A DNA stretch of 64,000 nucleotides from Arthrobacter_H rhombi (GTDB taxonomy: Bacteria > Actinomycetota > Actinomycetes > Actinomycetales > Micrococcaceae): the NCBI RefSeq assembly GCF_039526245.1, contig NZ_BAAAIV010000003.1:1-64000 (forward strand), given 5' to 3'. The notes below the pieces were generated by a model. It searched no databases. It saw only the letters and a list, made by a program, of their open reading frames with translations, and was not told the origin of the DNA. Below, in pieces: positions 27,650-35,660 of this stretch; position 1 is the first letter of the stretch; each line of letters opens with the position of its first letter. Both the position numbers and the translations under genes were made by a program.

Positions 27650-29175
27650 GCCAGGTCTTCATCGGCATGCCGTCCCTGCCGGCCTACGGGCAGGGCAACC
27701 TCTTCGCCACCGAGTCCTTCCCCGACGCGGCCCACCACGAACTGCGCGACGACCAGCTGCGCAAGAACCTGCGCCACGCCACCACCTCCATCCGCGAGAA
27801 GCGCGCCCACGTGGTCGGCGAACTTCCGGATTGGGAGGACCTGCGCGATTCCGGGGCGGCGATCAAGGAAGCCGTCATGGCCGATCTTCCGGCCATGCTC
27901 GAGCAGTTCGAGGCGAACTTCACCGCCCGCGGCGGGACCATCCACTGGGCCCGCGACGCCGAAGAGGCCAACCGGATCGTCGAGGGCCTGATCCGCGAGC
28001 AGGACACCGACGAGGTCGTCAAGGTCAAGTCCATGGCCACCCAGGAAATCGGCCTCAACGAGTACCTCGACGAGCACGGGATCAAGGCGTTCGAGACGGA
28101 CCTGGCCGAATTGATCGTCCAGCTCGGCCACGACAAGCCCAGCCACATCCTGGTGCCGGCCATCCACAAGAACCGCAGCCAGATCCGGGACATCTTCCTG
28201 AAGGAAATGCAGGACGTCGACCCGCATCTCTCCAACGACCCCCGCGAATTGGCCATGGCTGCCCGCGCCCACCTGCGGCGCAAGTTCCTCTCCGCCAAGG
28301 TCGCCATCTCCGGCGCCAACTTCGCCCTCGCCGATACCGGCACCCTGGGAGTCGTCGAGTCCGAGGGCAACGGGCGGATGTGCCTGACGCTGCCGGAAAC
28401 ACTGATCACCGTCATGGGCATCGAGAAGCTGTTGCCGCACGCCGATGACCTCGAGGTCTTCATGCAGCTGCTGCCGCGTTCATCCACCGGCGAGCGCATG
28501 AACCCCTACACGTCCTTCTGGACCGGAGAATCCCACGACGACGGACCGAAGAACGTCCACCTGGTCCTGTTGGACAACGGCCGCACCGCTGCCCTGGCGG
28601 ACACCTATGGCCGGTCCGCGCTGCACTGCATCCGCTGCTCGGCCTGCATGAACGTGTGCCCGGTGTACGAGCGCACCGGTGGCCACGCCTACGGTTCCAC
28701 CTACCCGGGGCCGATCGGCGCGATCCTCTCGCCGTTGATGACCGGCATCAAGGCCGAGGAGAACAACTCCCTGCCCTACGCCTCCAGCCTCTGCGGCGCC
28801 TGCTACGACGTCTGCCCGGTGAAGATCAACATCCCCGAGATCCTGGTGCACCTGCGTGGCGAGGACGTCGATTCACGTCGCGGCCAGCGCCGGGTCCCCT
28901 CGGAAATGGACCTGATGATGAGGGGCGTCCAGTGGGCGTTCTCCTCCGGGACGCACTTGGGCCTACTGGAAAAGGCACTGCCATTGGGCAAGCTCGTCGC
29001 CGGACGCGATAAGAAGATCAAGCGCCTACCCGGCCACCTGGCCGGCGGGTGGACCAGTTCACGCGACATCCCCGCCCCGCCCTCGCAGTCCTTCCGGGAC
29101 TGGTGGGTCAAGGAGCACGAGCCACCGGCCGCCGGAACACCGGGGCCGACCGAGACCACCGGCCAGGAGAAGTGA
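27646..29175 (+). CDS. lldF: Iron-sulfur lactate oxidation protein LldF/LutB
   Basis: A protein of 509 residues. An N-terminal LUD domain (ANFALADTGTLGVVESEGNGR) is followed by two ferredoxin-like 4Fe-4S motifs, CIRCSACMNVCPVY and the group around SLCGACYDVCPVKINI. This is the electron-transfer subunit of the LutABC-type complex. It overlaps lldE by ATGA and lldG by TGATG, so the three proteins are made in a coupled way. Confidence 0.94.
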   Translation: MSQVFIGMPSLPAYGQGNLFATESFPDAAHHELRDDQLRKNLRHATTSIREKRAHVVGELPDWEDLRDSGAAIKEAVMADLPAMLEQFEANFTARGGTIHWARDAEEANRIVEGLIREQDTDEVVKVKSMATQEIGLNEYLDEHGIKAFETDLAELIVQLGHDKPSHILVPAIHKNRSQIRDIFLKEMQDVDPHLSNDPRELAMAARAHLRRKFLSAKVAISGANFALADTGTLGVVESEGNGRMCLTLPETLITVMGIEKLLPHADDLEVFMQLLPRSSTGERMNPYTSFWTGESHDDGPKNVHLVLLDNGRTAALADTYGRSALHCIRCSACMNVCPVYERTGGHAYGSTYPGPIGAILSPLMTGIKAEENNSLPYASSLCGACYDVCPVKINIPEILVHLRGEDVDSRRGQRRVPSEMDLMMRGVQWAFSSGTHLGLLEKALPLGKLVAGRDKKIKRLPGHLAGGWTSSRDIPAPPSQSFRDWWVKEHEPPAAGTPGPTETTGQEK

Positions 29176-29810
29176 TGGAAGCCCGCGAAGAGATCATGGA
29201 CCGCATCCGCGCGGCGCTCAAGGACGCCCCGGCGGTGCCCGAGGTGCCCCGCAACTATCGCAGGACCGCCGATCTGGGCCACGACCAGGTGCTGGAGATG
29301 CTGGTGGACCGGCTCGAGGACTACAAGGCGACCGTCAAGCAGATCACGTCAGCGGACCTGCCCTCCACGGTCGCCGGGCTCCTCGGCGATGCCACCAGCT
29401 ACGTGGTCCCCCACGGGCTGCCCGCAGAGTGGCTCGATCACGATTCGCTCCGTGAGGACGACCGCCGGCTCACCGATGCCCCGGGCCACCGGCTGACGGT
29501 CGAGGACCTGGACGGCATTGCCGTGGTCACCTCCTCAGCGGTCTCGATCGCCGAATCCGGGACGATCATCCTGGACGGCTCCCCCACGCAGGGTCGCCGC
29601 GCGATCAGTCTGGTTCCCGACCACCACATCTGCGTGGTGCCGGCGTCGACGGTGGTCCAGTTGCTGCCCGAGGCACTGCCCCGGGTCGATCCGACCCACC
29701 CGCTGACGTGGATCTCCGGGCCGAGCGCCACGAGCGACATCGAGCTGGAGCGCGTGGAGGGCGTCCACGGCCCCCGGAACCTGGACGTCGTCATCGTCAC
29801 CGACCTCTGA
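29175..29810 (+). CDS. lldG: LUD-domain lactate utilization protein LldG/LutC
   Basis: A protein of 211 residues (MEAREEIMDRIRAALKDAP) with the LUD fold: ITSADLPSTVAGLLGDATSY, SAVSIAESGTIILDGSPTQGRRA and the C-terminal GPSATSDIELERVEGVHGPR. It completes the lldEFG operon. Its last 39 bases are part of a 49-bp perfect repeat found again 1.7 kb downstream, so the 3' end of this gene marks the edge of an inserted segment. The coding sequence itself is intact. Confidence 0.93.
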   Translation: MEAREEIMDRIRAALKDAPAVPEVPRNYRRTADLGHDQVLEMLVDRLEDYKATVKQITSADLPSTVAGLLGDATSYVVPHGLPAEWLDHDSLREDDRRLTDAPGHRLTVEDLDGIAVVTSSAVSIAESGTIILDGSPTQGRRAISLVPDHHICVVPASTVVQLLPEALPRVDPTHPLTWISGPSATSDIELERVEGVHGPRNLDVVIVTDL

Positions 29811-29820
29811 CACCATGGGG
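29772..29820 (+). repeat. Left copy of a 49-bp direct repeat (att-like)
   Basis: It begins CCCCGGAACCTGG and ends CTGACACCATGGGG. It covers the last 39 bases of lldG and the ten bases after its stop, and is identical to 31488-31536. The flanking base on each side differs between the copies, so the repeat is exactly 49 bases. Confidence 0.9.
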
Positions 29821-29894
29821 CAGTTCGGTCAGAACTATCCACAGCCACTGCCCCAACTGTCGACGGCGGCAAGCTCGGTCGCTAGCGTGTTGCC

Positions 29895-31298
29895 ATGAGT
29901 GCGCCAGACATAGACCAGAGGGTGATGGACCGCTTTGCACCGCTCACCGGCGACGCACACTTGACGATCCTGCTCGGGGCTGGCGCTTCCGCACCCTCCG
30001 GGCTACCAAATTGGGATCAGTTCGCCAGAAGAGTCGCCGTGCTCAGCGGACTCGTTGGAAACGAGTCCGCGGCCAGTATCCTGCTCTCACATCAGGACCA
30101 GACGATTGTTCTCGAAGCAGCCAGAGCACGATCGGGAGAACGGTGGGGAAAGCTTCTCAACGACGCACTGTACAGCGGCCTTTCGGCAGACCCGACTCCT
30201 TCGCCCTTACACCTGGCGGCGGTAGGTCATTACCTGGCTGCGCCCGCCACAACGACACTGAGCACTCTGAACTTTGACACGCTTCTGGAAAGCGCGGTCT
30301 CCGACACCGGCGAACCAGTGGTGGTCAGCTTTGGCGGAGGCACGAGGGATGCGTTGCCCACGGTCCACCATCTACACGGCGCAATATACGGCGAGGTCGC
30401 CTACAACACGGTTGTCGGATTCCGCGACTATGCAGAGTTGGTGGCCGATGAAAAGGCGTGGCAATGACAGTTCCTCAGTGATGCGCTTGCACGCGGACCG
30501 CTACTTTTGGCAGGCACTTCATATCGGGACCCCGATATTCGACACTGGCTTCACCTCATCATCCGCGACGAAAATCCCAAACACCCGGCCCTGGTGACCA
30601 TCGTCAGAGAATGATTGGGACTCGATCAAGAGACGTTTGCCGCGGTCGACGACGCACTGGCCTCCGAATGGGAGGCCATCGGGCTCACGGCCCTTCGAAT
30701 GAACGACCTCTCCGATGTCGCATTGGTGATCCGTGAGCTTCAATGTGTTGGTCTCAACAATTACGAAACGCCGAATCGCAGGGCTCGACGGGTATGGACT
30801 TCTCACTCGCGACGCTTTGCCCGTTTGCAGACCGAGTACAGCAATGCACTCATCGCCGACGCAGAAATGGTCTCGACCGTTCTGGGCGCCAAGGCACAAC
30901 AGGCCACCCTATGGTTGGCGAACGGACGGGGAATGCTAGCTCGATGGGCGACGGAGGGCACCCGGTACCGGAGCACCCACCATCTCAAGTTCGTTCCGAC
31001 GGGCTACGACAGCCCGTGGATCGCCGGAGAAGCCATCGGTTCCGAAGAAGTAAAGCTCAAAGACATCAGCCGCGATCGGCGTCTGGCGCCGAAGTGGCAA
31101 TCAGTCCTCGCAATGCCCATCTTCGCCGGCGATGGCCGACCACCAGATTTCGCCACCGCCGTCCTCACCTTCGGGCTGTCCAAAGCCGCGCCCACGCTTC
31201 TGAAACGTCAAGAACAGTGGTCGAACGTAGCCGAAGAACTCAGCACGATATGGGGAGCCCGGATCGCCGATATCGCATTCCCGAAGTGCGCTGGCTAG
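29895..31298 (+). pseudogene. SIR2-like domain gene interrupted by two in-frame TGA codons
   Basis: One frame of 468 codons runs from ATG 29895 to TAG 31298, broken by TGA at codon 191 (30465-30467) and codon 240 (30612-30614). The N-terminal part has the SIR2 NAD-binding pattern (LLGAGASAPSGLPNW at 26-40, TLNFDTLLE at 124-132, HHLHGAIYG at 158-166). After the first TGA the frame continues in family style (GPLLLAGTSYRDPDIRHWL). Codons 241-467 form an unrecognised helical C-terminal domain. Both TGAs would be CGA (Arg) after one C-to-T change. Such proteins often act as NAD-consuming phage defence effectors. Two nonsense mutations are the plain reading; readthrough is the alternative. The first 190 residues could also be made as a truncated protein. 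Confidence 0.7.
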
Positions 31299-31300
31299 CC

Positions 31301-31319
31301 TATAATCAGTCCAAGGAGG
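31301..31319 (+). promoter_or_regulatory. TATAAT box and strong ribosome site of the small ORF
   Basis: A consensus TATAAT at 31301-31306 lies three bases after the SIR2 stop codon, with AAGGAGG at 31313-31319 and ATG at 31324. Consensus -10 boxes are rare in GC-rich DNA of this type. The -35 side (TTCCCG at 31278-31283, 17-base spacer) is weak. The small gene therefore probably has its own promoter and a very short leader. Confidence 0.55.
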
Positions 31320-31323
31320 CACC

Positions 31324-31476
31324 ATGGCTATCAAAAGCGTCGCAGCTACGCGCAACGCAAAGACCGGGTCATACACGGTGCGCGTGCAAAAGAGCGCGAC
31401 GAGCGGAAAGTTTGTTGCCCAGTCCGTGAAGCCGGGGCGCATTGAGATTCAGGCCCAGGCAAAAAAGAGCAGCTGA
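31324..31476 (+). CDS. 50-residue basic protein in the inserted segment
   Basis: The ORF starts MAIKSVAATRNAKTGSYTVR and ends in an Ala/Lys/Ser-rich tail (QAQAKKSS). It has about ten Lys/Arg residues, one acidic residue and no cysteine. The TYTVRV-like and FVAQSV segments suggest short beta strands. A consensus ribosome site and a TATAAT box support expression. It follows the SIR2 gene by 25 bases and ends 11 bases before the right repeat. I do not recognise the family; an antitoxin, a partner of the SIR2 protein or a small DNA-binding protein are all possible. Confidence 0.55.
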   Translation: MAIKSVAATRNAKTGSYTVRVQKSATSGKFVAQSVKPGRIEIQAQAKKSS

Positions 31477-31487
31477 ACTCGAGTGAG

Positions 31488-31536
31488 CCCCGGAACCTGG
31501 ACGTCGTCATCGTCACCGACCTCTGACACCATGGGG
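31488..31536 (+). repeat. Right copy of the 49-bp direct repeat (att-like)
   Basis: It is identical to 29772-29820, although here it does not complete a gene. It ends two bases before the ATG of the phosphotransferase gene, so that gene's ribosome site region lies inside the repeat. Confidence 0.9.
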
Positions 31537-31538
31537 GC

Positions 31539-32456
31539 ATGAACTCCAACGCCCCCGACACCGCCGCCATCGTCGAGCTGGCTGCCCGCCACGGGCTGGG
31601 CGTGGCCGCGGACGGCATCACCTTCAACGAGGCCGGACTGGACTACCGCGTGGCCTTTGCCCACGAACAGGACGACGTCGGGAAGCGGTGGGTCCTGCGC
31701 ATGCCCCGCCGCGAGGATGTCTCGGCGAAGCTGGACGAGGAGCGGGCGATCCTCGATTTCGTGCGTCCCCGGCTGCCCGTGGCAGTCCCCGAGTGGCACA
31801 TCCACGAGCTGGACCTGATTGCCTATCCGCTGCTGCCCGGCTTCCCGGGGCTCACCCTGGATGACGAGGGCGAGCCGGTCTGGCATGTCGACACGGAAGC
31901 GGAGGCCTATGCCGACTCCCTGGCCCGGGTGATCGCTGCATTGCATGCCCTGGACCCGGACGAAGCGGAGGCGGCCGGCATCGCCCGGGAGCACCCCGAA
32001 GATGTCCGCGCCCGCTGGCGTGCCGATCTGGAACGGGTCTGCGCCGAGTTCGAGGTCTCCGAGAACCTCCTCGGCGGATGGCGTGCCTGGCTGGCCGACG
32101 ACGGGTTGTGGCCCACCGCGACCGTCTTCACCCACGGCGAGCTCTACCCGGCCCACCTGCTGCTCGACGAGCACGAGGAGGTCGTCTCGGTGCTGGACTG
32201 GACCACGGCCAAGGTCAGCGATCCGGCCATCGACTTCGCGTTCCACTGCATGATCTCCTCGGCCGACACGTTCGAACGCACCGTCGCGCTGTACACCGAA
32301 CTGACCGGCCGCACCGAGCCGCGGCTGGCCGAACGCTGTGCCGCACTCCTCTCGGCCGGACCGCTGAACTACGGCATCTACGCGCTGGTCACCGGCGACC
32401 CGGAACACCGGGCTGCCGCTGCCGAGATGCTCAACGCTCCGGAGACCACCGAATAG
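31539..32456 (+). CDS. Macrolide 2'-phosphotransferase-like kinase (Mph family)
   Basis: A protein of 305 residues. The opening (LAARHGL, then GLDYRVAFAHEQDDVGKRWV and LRMPRREDVSAKLDEE) follows MphA closely, as does SVLDWTTAKVSDPAIDFAFH at 217-236. These enzymes inactivate macrolides by phosphorylating the 2'-OH of the desosamine sugar. The catalytic loop reads HGE (199-201) where MphA has HGD; I recall glutamate in some chromosomal Mph proteins, but activity should not be assumed. The metal-binding D220 is present. A chromosomal kinase of other substrate is possible. Upstream lies the direct repeat. Confidence 0.8.
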   Translation: MNSNAPDTAAIVELAARHGLGVAADGITFNEAGLDYRVAFAHEQDDVGKRWVLRMPRREDVSAKLDEERAILDFVRPRLPVAVPEWHIHELDLIAYPLLPGFPGLTLDDEGEPVWHVDTEAEAYADSLARVIAALHALDPDEAEAAGIAREHPEDVRARWRADLERVCAEFEVSENLLGGWRAWLADDGLWPTATVFTHGELYPAHLLLDEHEEVVSVLDWTTAKVSDPAIDFAFHCMISSADTFERTVALYTELTGRTEPRLAERCAALLSAGPLNYGIYALVTGDPEHRAAAAEMLNAPETTE

Positions 32457-32474
32457 CCTGCCCAAGGAAAACCC

Positions 32475-32906
32475 ATGCAGCAGAACGTGCACTTCCTGAC
32501 CATCGCCACCGCAGACCTGGACGCGGCGCGCGCCTTCTACACGAGGGCCATGGGCTGGACTCCCCAGTTGGACGTACCCGGGGAGATCATCTTCTACCCG
32601 GTGGCACCCGGCCTGCTGCTGGGGCTGTTCGACGCGACGAAGTTCAACGAGGACCTGGGGCTGGATGAGGACCGCTCCCGCGTCTCGGGGCTCACGCTCG
32701 CCCACAACGTCGGCTCCCCGGACGAGGTACGCGAGCTGGCTGCCAGCATGGAGGCAGCCGGCGCGACGGTCTTGAAGTCACCCCGGCCCGGGGCGTTCGG
32801 TGGTGTCTTCCACGCCCTCGTGGAGGACCCGAACCACGTGATCTGGGAAATCGCCCACAACCCCGGCTGGCACGTGGACGATGACGGGACGATCCATCTC
32901 TCCTGA
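32475..32906 (+). CDS. VOC-family (glyoxalase-like) protein
   Basis: A protein of 143 residues with the vicinal-oxygen-chelate fold. The start is MQQNVHFLTIATADLDAARAF, and FHALVEDPNHVIWEIAHNPG near the C terminus holds the usual late metal ligand (Glu). It belongs to the broad dioxygenase/bleomycin-resistance group, whose members bind small molecules or act as metal enzymes. No substrate can be inferred. It follows the phosphotransferase gene by 18 bases with AAGGAAA before the ATG and may be co-transcribed. Confidence 0.8.
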   Translation: MQQNVHFLTIATADLDAARAFYTRAMGWTPQLDVPGEIIFYPVAPGLLLGLFDATKFNEDLGLDEDRSRVSGLTLAHNVGSPDEVRELAASMEAAGATVLKSPRPGAFGGVFHALVEDPNHVIWEIAHNPGWHVDDDGTIHLS

Positions 32907-32941
32907 TGTCGACCTAGCGGGAACAGTCCCGGCGGGACCGA

Positions 32942-34066
32942 TCAGCGCACGCGCTGCCCCGCAATCCAGACCCCGTCGATCTGGCGGGTGGCTCCCAGAT
33001 CGTGTGTCGGGTCCCCCTCCACCAGGAGCAGGTCGGCCCGCAGGCCGGGACGGATGGCCCCTCGATCGCCCAACCCCCACAGGGCGGCCGGACGGCTGGT
33101 AGCGGAGCGCAACGCTTCGGCGGGGCTCATCCCGGCCTCGACGAGCAGCCCGAGCTCGTCGTGCAGCGACGAGCCGTGTGCGACCCCGAATGGCGAGGCA
33201 GGGTGGGAGTTGGCATCCGTCCCGGCCAGCACCTGGACTCCGGCGCCCAGTAACGCCGCCACCGACGCCACGCTGTGCGCGTAGTCCGCCTCATCGCCGT
33301 GGGTGCCCATCGTCCGGGCCATCTGGACCGCACCACGCATCATGACCAGCGTCGGGACGACGACGATGCCGCGCTCCCTGATGTCGGCGGCCGTCCCTGG
33401 ATCCAGCGGCGCGTCAATCGGCACGTGGGTGATCACGTCCACCCCGGCCTCGGCGGCCAGGCGGACCGACGCCACCGTGGTGGCATGGGCGTAGGTGCGC
33501 AGTCCGTGCCGGCGGGCGGCTTCCCCCAGCGCGGCGACCGTCTCGGCGCCCAGGGCTGCCGGCCCCATCTGGGCGGGGTCCTCGACGATGATCTTGAGGT
33601 AGTCGGAGCCCTCGGACACCCGCTGGGCGACAAAACGTTCGGCGTCGTCGGGTCCACTCACGGCGGTGTCCTCGGGAAAACCGAGCATCCGGGTCTGGAT
33701 TCCACCCGGTCCCGAAGCGGGGCTGCCGGCGCTGCGGATGTCGGTCAATCCGGGCAGTCCGCGCAGCCCGTCAACCAGTTCGGGGCTGGGGGTGGCCATG
33801 TCGAGCATGGTCGTGATGCCCCAGTGGGCGGCGGCCTCCAGATCGGCCCGCCCGGTCAGGTGGATGTGGCAGTCGATGAGACCGGGCAGCAGCGTCGCCC
33901 CGCCCCCGTCCACGATGTCGCCGTCGGCGGGTCCGGCGTGGTCGGTGACCGCGTCGTCGGTGACTGCGTCGATCAATCCGTCGACCATGGACACCGTGCG
34001 TGGCGGGGTGAGCCGTTCGCCGTCGAAGATCCGGACGTTGGTGATGGTGCTGGCAGCAATTCGCAT
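32942..34066 (-). CDS. Amidohydrolase-superfamily protein (imidazolonepropionase/dihydroorotase-like)
   Basis: A protein of 374 residues. It has the amidohydrolase opening (ITNVRIFDG) and metal motif LLPGLIDCHIHLTGRADLEA, then AHATTVASVRLAAEAGVDVITHVP and GTDANSHPASPFGVAHGSSL. The C-terminal strand layer (GDRGAIRPGLRADLLLVEGD) is also typical. It hydrolyses C-N or C-O bonds, but the substrate is unknown. It is the last gene of an operon with the sialidase and the cysteine-rich regulator, ten bases downstream of the sialidase stop. Confidence 0.85.
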   Translation of the reverse strand: MRIAASTITNVRIFDGERLTPPRTVSMVDGLIDAVTDDAVTDHAGPADGDIVDGGGATLLPGLIDCHIHLTGRADLEAAAHWGITTMLDMATPSPELVDGLRGLPGLTDIRSAGSPASGPGGIQTRMLGFPEDTAVSGPDDAERFVAQRVSEGSDYLKIIVEDPAQMGPAALGAETVAALGEAARRHGLRTYAHATTVASVRLAAEAGVDVITHVPIDAPLDPGTAADIRERGIVVVPTLVMMRGAVQMARTMGTHGDEADYAHSVASVAALLGAGVQVLAGTDANSHPASPFGVAHGSSLHDELGLLVEAGMSPAEALRSATSRPAALWGLGDRGAIRPGLRADLLLVEGDPTHDLGATRQIDGVWIAGQRVR

Positions 34067-34076
34067 GCTCGCCACG

Positions 34077-35660
34077 CTACTCCCGGCGCACCGCCCCGGT
34101 GGCCGTGTCGATGACCCATGACTGGTCCCAGGCCTGCCCACCGGCACTCACCGACCAGTGCACGACGGCGGTGCCCGCGGCGATGTCTGCCGCGGTCACC
34201 GTGTACACGGGGGTGAAATAGAGGGCGTGCTCCCCCGGGCCCAGCGCGGCCGGAGGGAACAGCGGGGCCATGCTGCCGTCGTCGTTCCCGTCGAAGGTGC
34301 CCGAGAGCTCCGCGGTGACGATGGCGGCGGTGGTATTCGTGAAGCGGCCGGTGAACGCCAGGATGTCCCCGGCCTTCAGCCCGGGGGCTGGTTTTCCGTA
34401 GTTGAGGACTTGGGCCTCGCGCGTGCCCAGCACCTGGGCGCCACCGGCGTAGCCCTGGCCGATTTCCTTCCAGGTCTGCACGCCCCAGTCCCCCGCCTCG
34501 GCGCCGATGACGTGCGAGTCCCCCACGCTGGTCCACCGGTTCGGCCGGCCCGGCGTGATGGAGCGCAGCACAATGACCAGGGCACCGTCGTCGTCCTCGG
34601 TGAAGGATGCCGCTGCGGCGGCCAGCGCGTCCTCGGTCAGGGCGTCGGACCCGATGCGGGTGAAGACCAGTTCGGAATAGCCCTCGCGCTCGAAGAAGAC
34701 GCCCAGCGATCCATCTGCGAGCAGCGCCGCGGTGGAGTAGGAGGAGCTGCCCGGGCAGAGGGTGGCCACCGGGGTCCAGGTGGCTCCGTCGTCAGACGAG
34801 GCGCTCAGCACGGTGTTGCGGCGCAGGCCGGTGTCGCGGTTGTTGGTGGCCAGCAGGGTGCAGCTTCCGTCGGGGCTGGTGCGCAGGATGGAGCCGTTGT
34901 CGCCCGGGTCCGGCAGCGTGGGGATCGGCTGCAGGGCGGTGTAGCTGTGGCCGCCGTCGGTGGAGCGGGCGGACAGGCGGGCTCCGGGGGCGCGGGAGTT
35001 CAGCAGCACGGTGCCGTCGGGCAGGGCGACGACCTTGTTCTCATTGGCCTCCCCGGGCGCGGGTTCGCCGAGGGTCCAGGTGTCGCCATGGTCGTCGGAG
35101 TAGGCGCTGGCCGCGCGGATGGTGCCGTGCAGCAGGATGACCATCTGCTGGATGAGGCGTCCGGCGTGGGGGCCGGCGTCGAGCTGGATGCCGTTGCCGG
35201 CGGCGGCGAAGATCCCGGTGATTCCGGGGCGTTTGAGCTGTGCGGTGAGACGGCGGTGCACCCAGGTGGCGCCGTCGTCGTCGGAGACGGAGAGGTCCAC
35301 GTGCTGGACATCGTCCTCCGGTTCGAGGCCTTCGACGGCCTCGAAGAACCCGGCGTGGGTGCCGGCGGCATGGAAGCAGAAGATGCGTCCCGTCTGGCGG
35401 TCCACGAGCAGGCTGGGATCGCCGAACCCCTGCAGGCCGGCGCCCGTGCGGATGACCTGTTGCGGCCCCCAGGTCAGGCCGTGGTCGGTGCTGCGGCGGA
35501 GCAACAGGTCGATGGTGTTCGGCAGGTCGTCCAGGTTCGGGCGGCCGTCGTAGGCGGCCAGGACGGTGCCGGCGGTGGACACCGCGAGCGCGGGGATCCG
35601 GTATTGGCGGTAGCCGCCGTGGCCGCGGGCGGCGAGGACCTGTTCGGTGGGGGCCGTCAT
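34077..35660 (-). CDS. Sialidase (exo-alpha-sialidase, GH33 type)
   Basis: A protein of 527 residues. It has the RIP motif (YRIPAL, 20-25), an early Asp/Arg segment (AAYDGRPN) and several Asp-boxes: STDHGLTW, SDDDGATW, SDDHGDTW, STDGGHSY and SSDDGATW. The C-terminal 150 residues form an extra domain similar to those that close secreted sialidases. There is no evident signal peptide at MTAPTEQVLAARG, which is odd for an enzyme acting on outside glycans, so the site of action is unclear. It overlaps the upstream regulator by ATGA. Confidence 0.86.
   Translation of the reverse strand: MTAPTEQVLAARGHGGYRQYRIPALAVSTAGTVLAAYDGRPNLDDLPNTIDLLLRRSTDHGLTWGPQQVIRTGAGLQGFGDPSLLVDRQTGRIFCFHAAGTHAGFFEAVEGLEPEDDVQHVDLSVSDDDGATWVHRRLTAQLKRPGITGIFAAAGNGIQLDAGPHAGRLIQQMVILLHGTIRAASAYSDDHGDTWTLGEPAPGEANENKVVALPDGTVLLNSRAPGARLSARSTDGGHSYTALQPIPTLPDPGDNGSILRTSPDGSCTLLATNNRDTGLRRNTVLSASSDDGATWTPVATLCPGSSSYSTAALLADGSLGVFFEREGYSELVFTRIGSDALTEDALAAAAASFTEDDDGALVIVLRSITPGRPNRWTSVGDSHVIGAEAGDWGVQTWKEIGQGYAGGAQVLGTREAQVLNYGKPAPGLKAGDILAFTGRFTNTTAAIVTAELSGTFDGNDDGSMAPLFPPAALGPGEHALYFTPVYTVTAADIAAGTAVVHWSVSAGGQAWDQSWVIDTATGAVRRE

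Larger units (their letters stand above)
29821..31536. mobile_element. 1.7-kb insertion between lldG and the phosphotransferase gene
   Basis: The segment lies between the two 49-bp repeats, counted with the right copy. Removing it would place the phosphotransferase ATG 13 bases after the end of lldG, a compact arrangement like the rest of the window. The inside is visibly richer in A and T and in rare codons than its neighbours. It holds an interrupted SIR2 gene and a 50-residue ORF. There is no integrase, transposase or terminal inverted repeat, so it may be a decayed element, one moved in trans, or a defence gene cargo. Confidence 0.65.

Noticed and set aside
30465..30614. Selenocysteine decoding of the two TGA codons in the SIR2 gene.
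   Set aside because: Both positions fit Arg (CGA) rather than Cys/Sec, no selenocysteine motif or stem-loop was seen, and two Sec in this family would be unprecedented as far as I know.
29821..31536. Insertion sequence or transposon as the origin of the inserted segment.
   Set aside because: No transposase and no terminal inverted repeats; the 49-bp repeat is much longer than a transposon target duplication.
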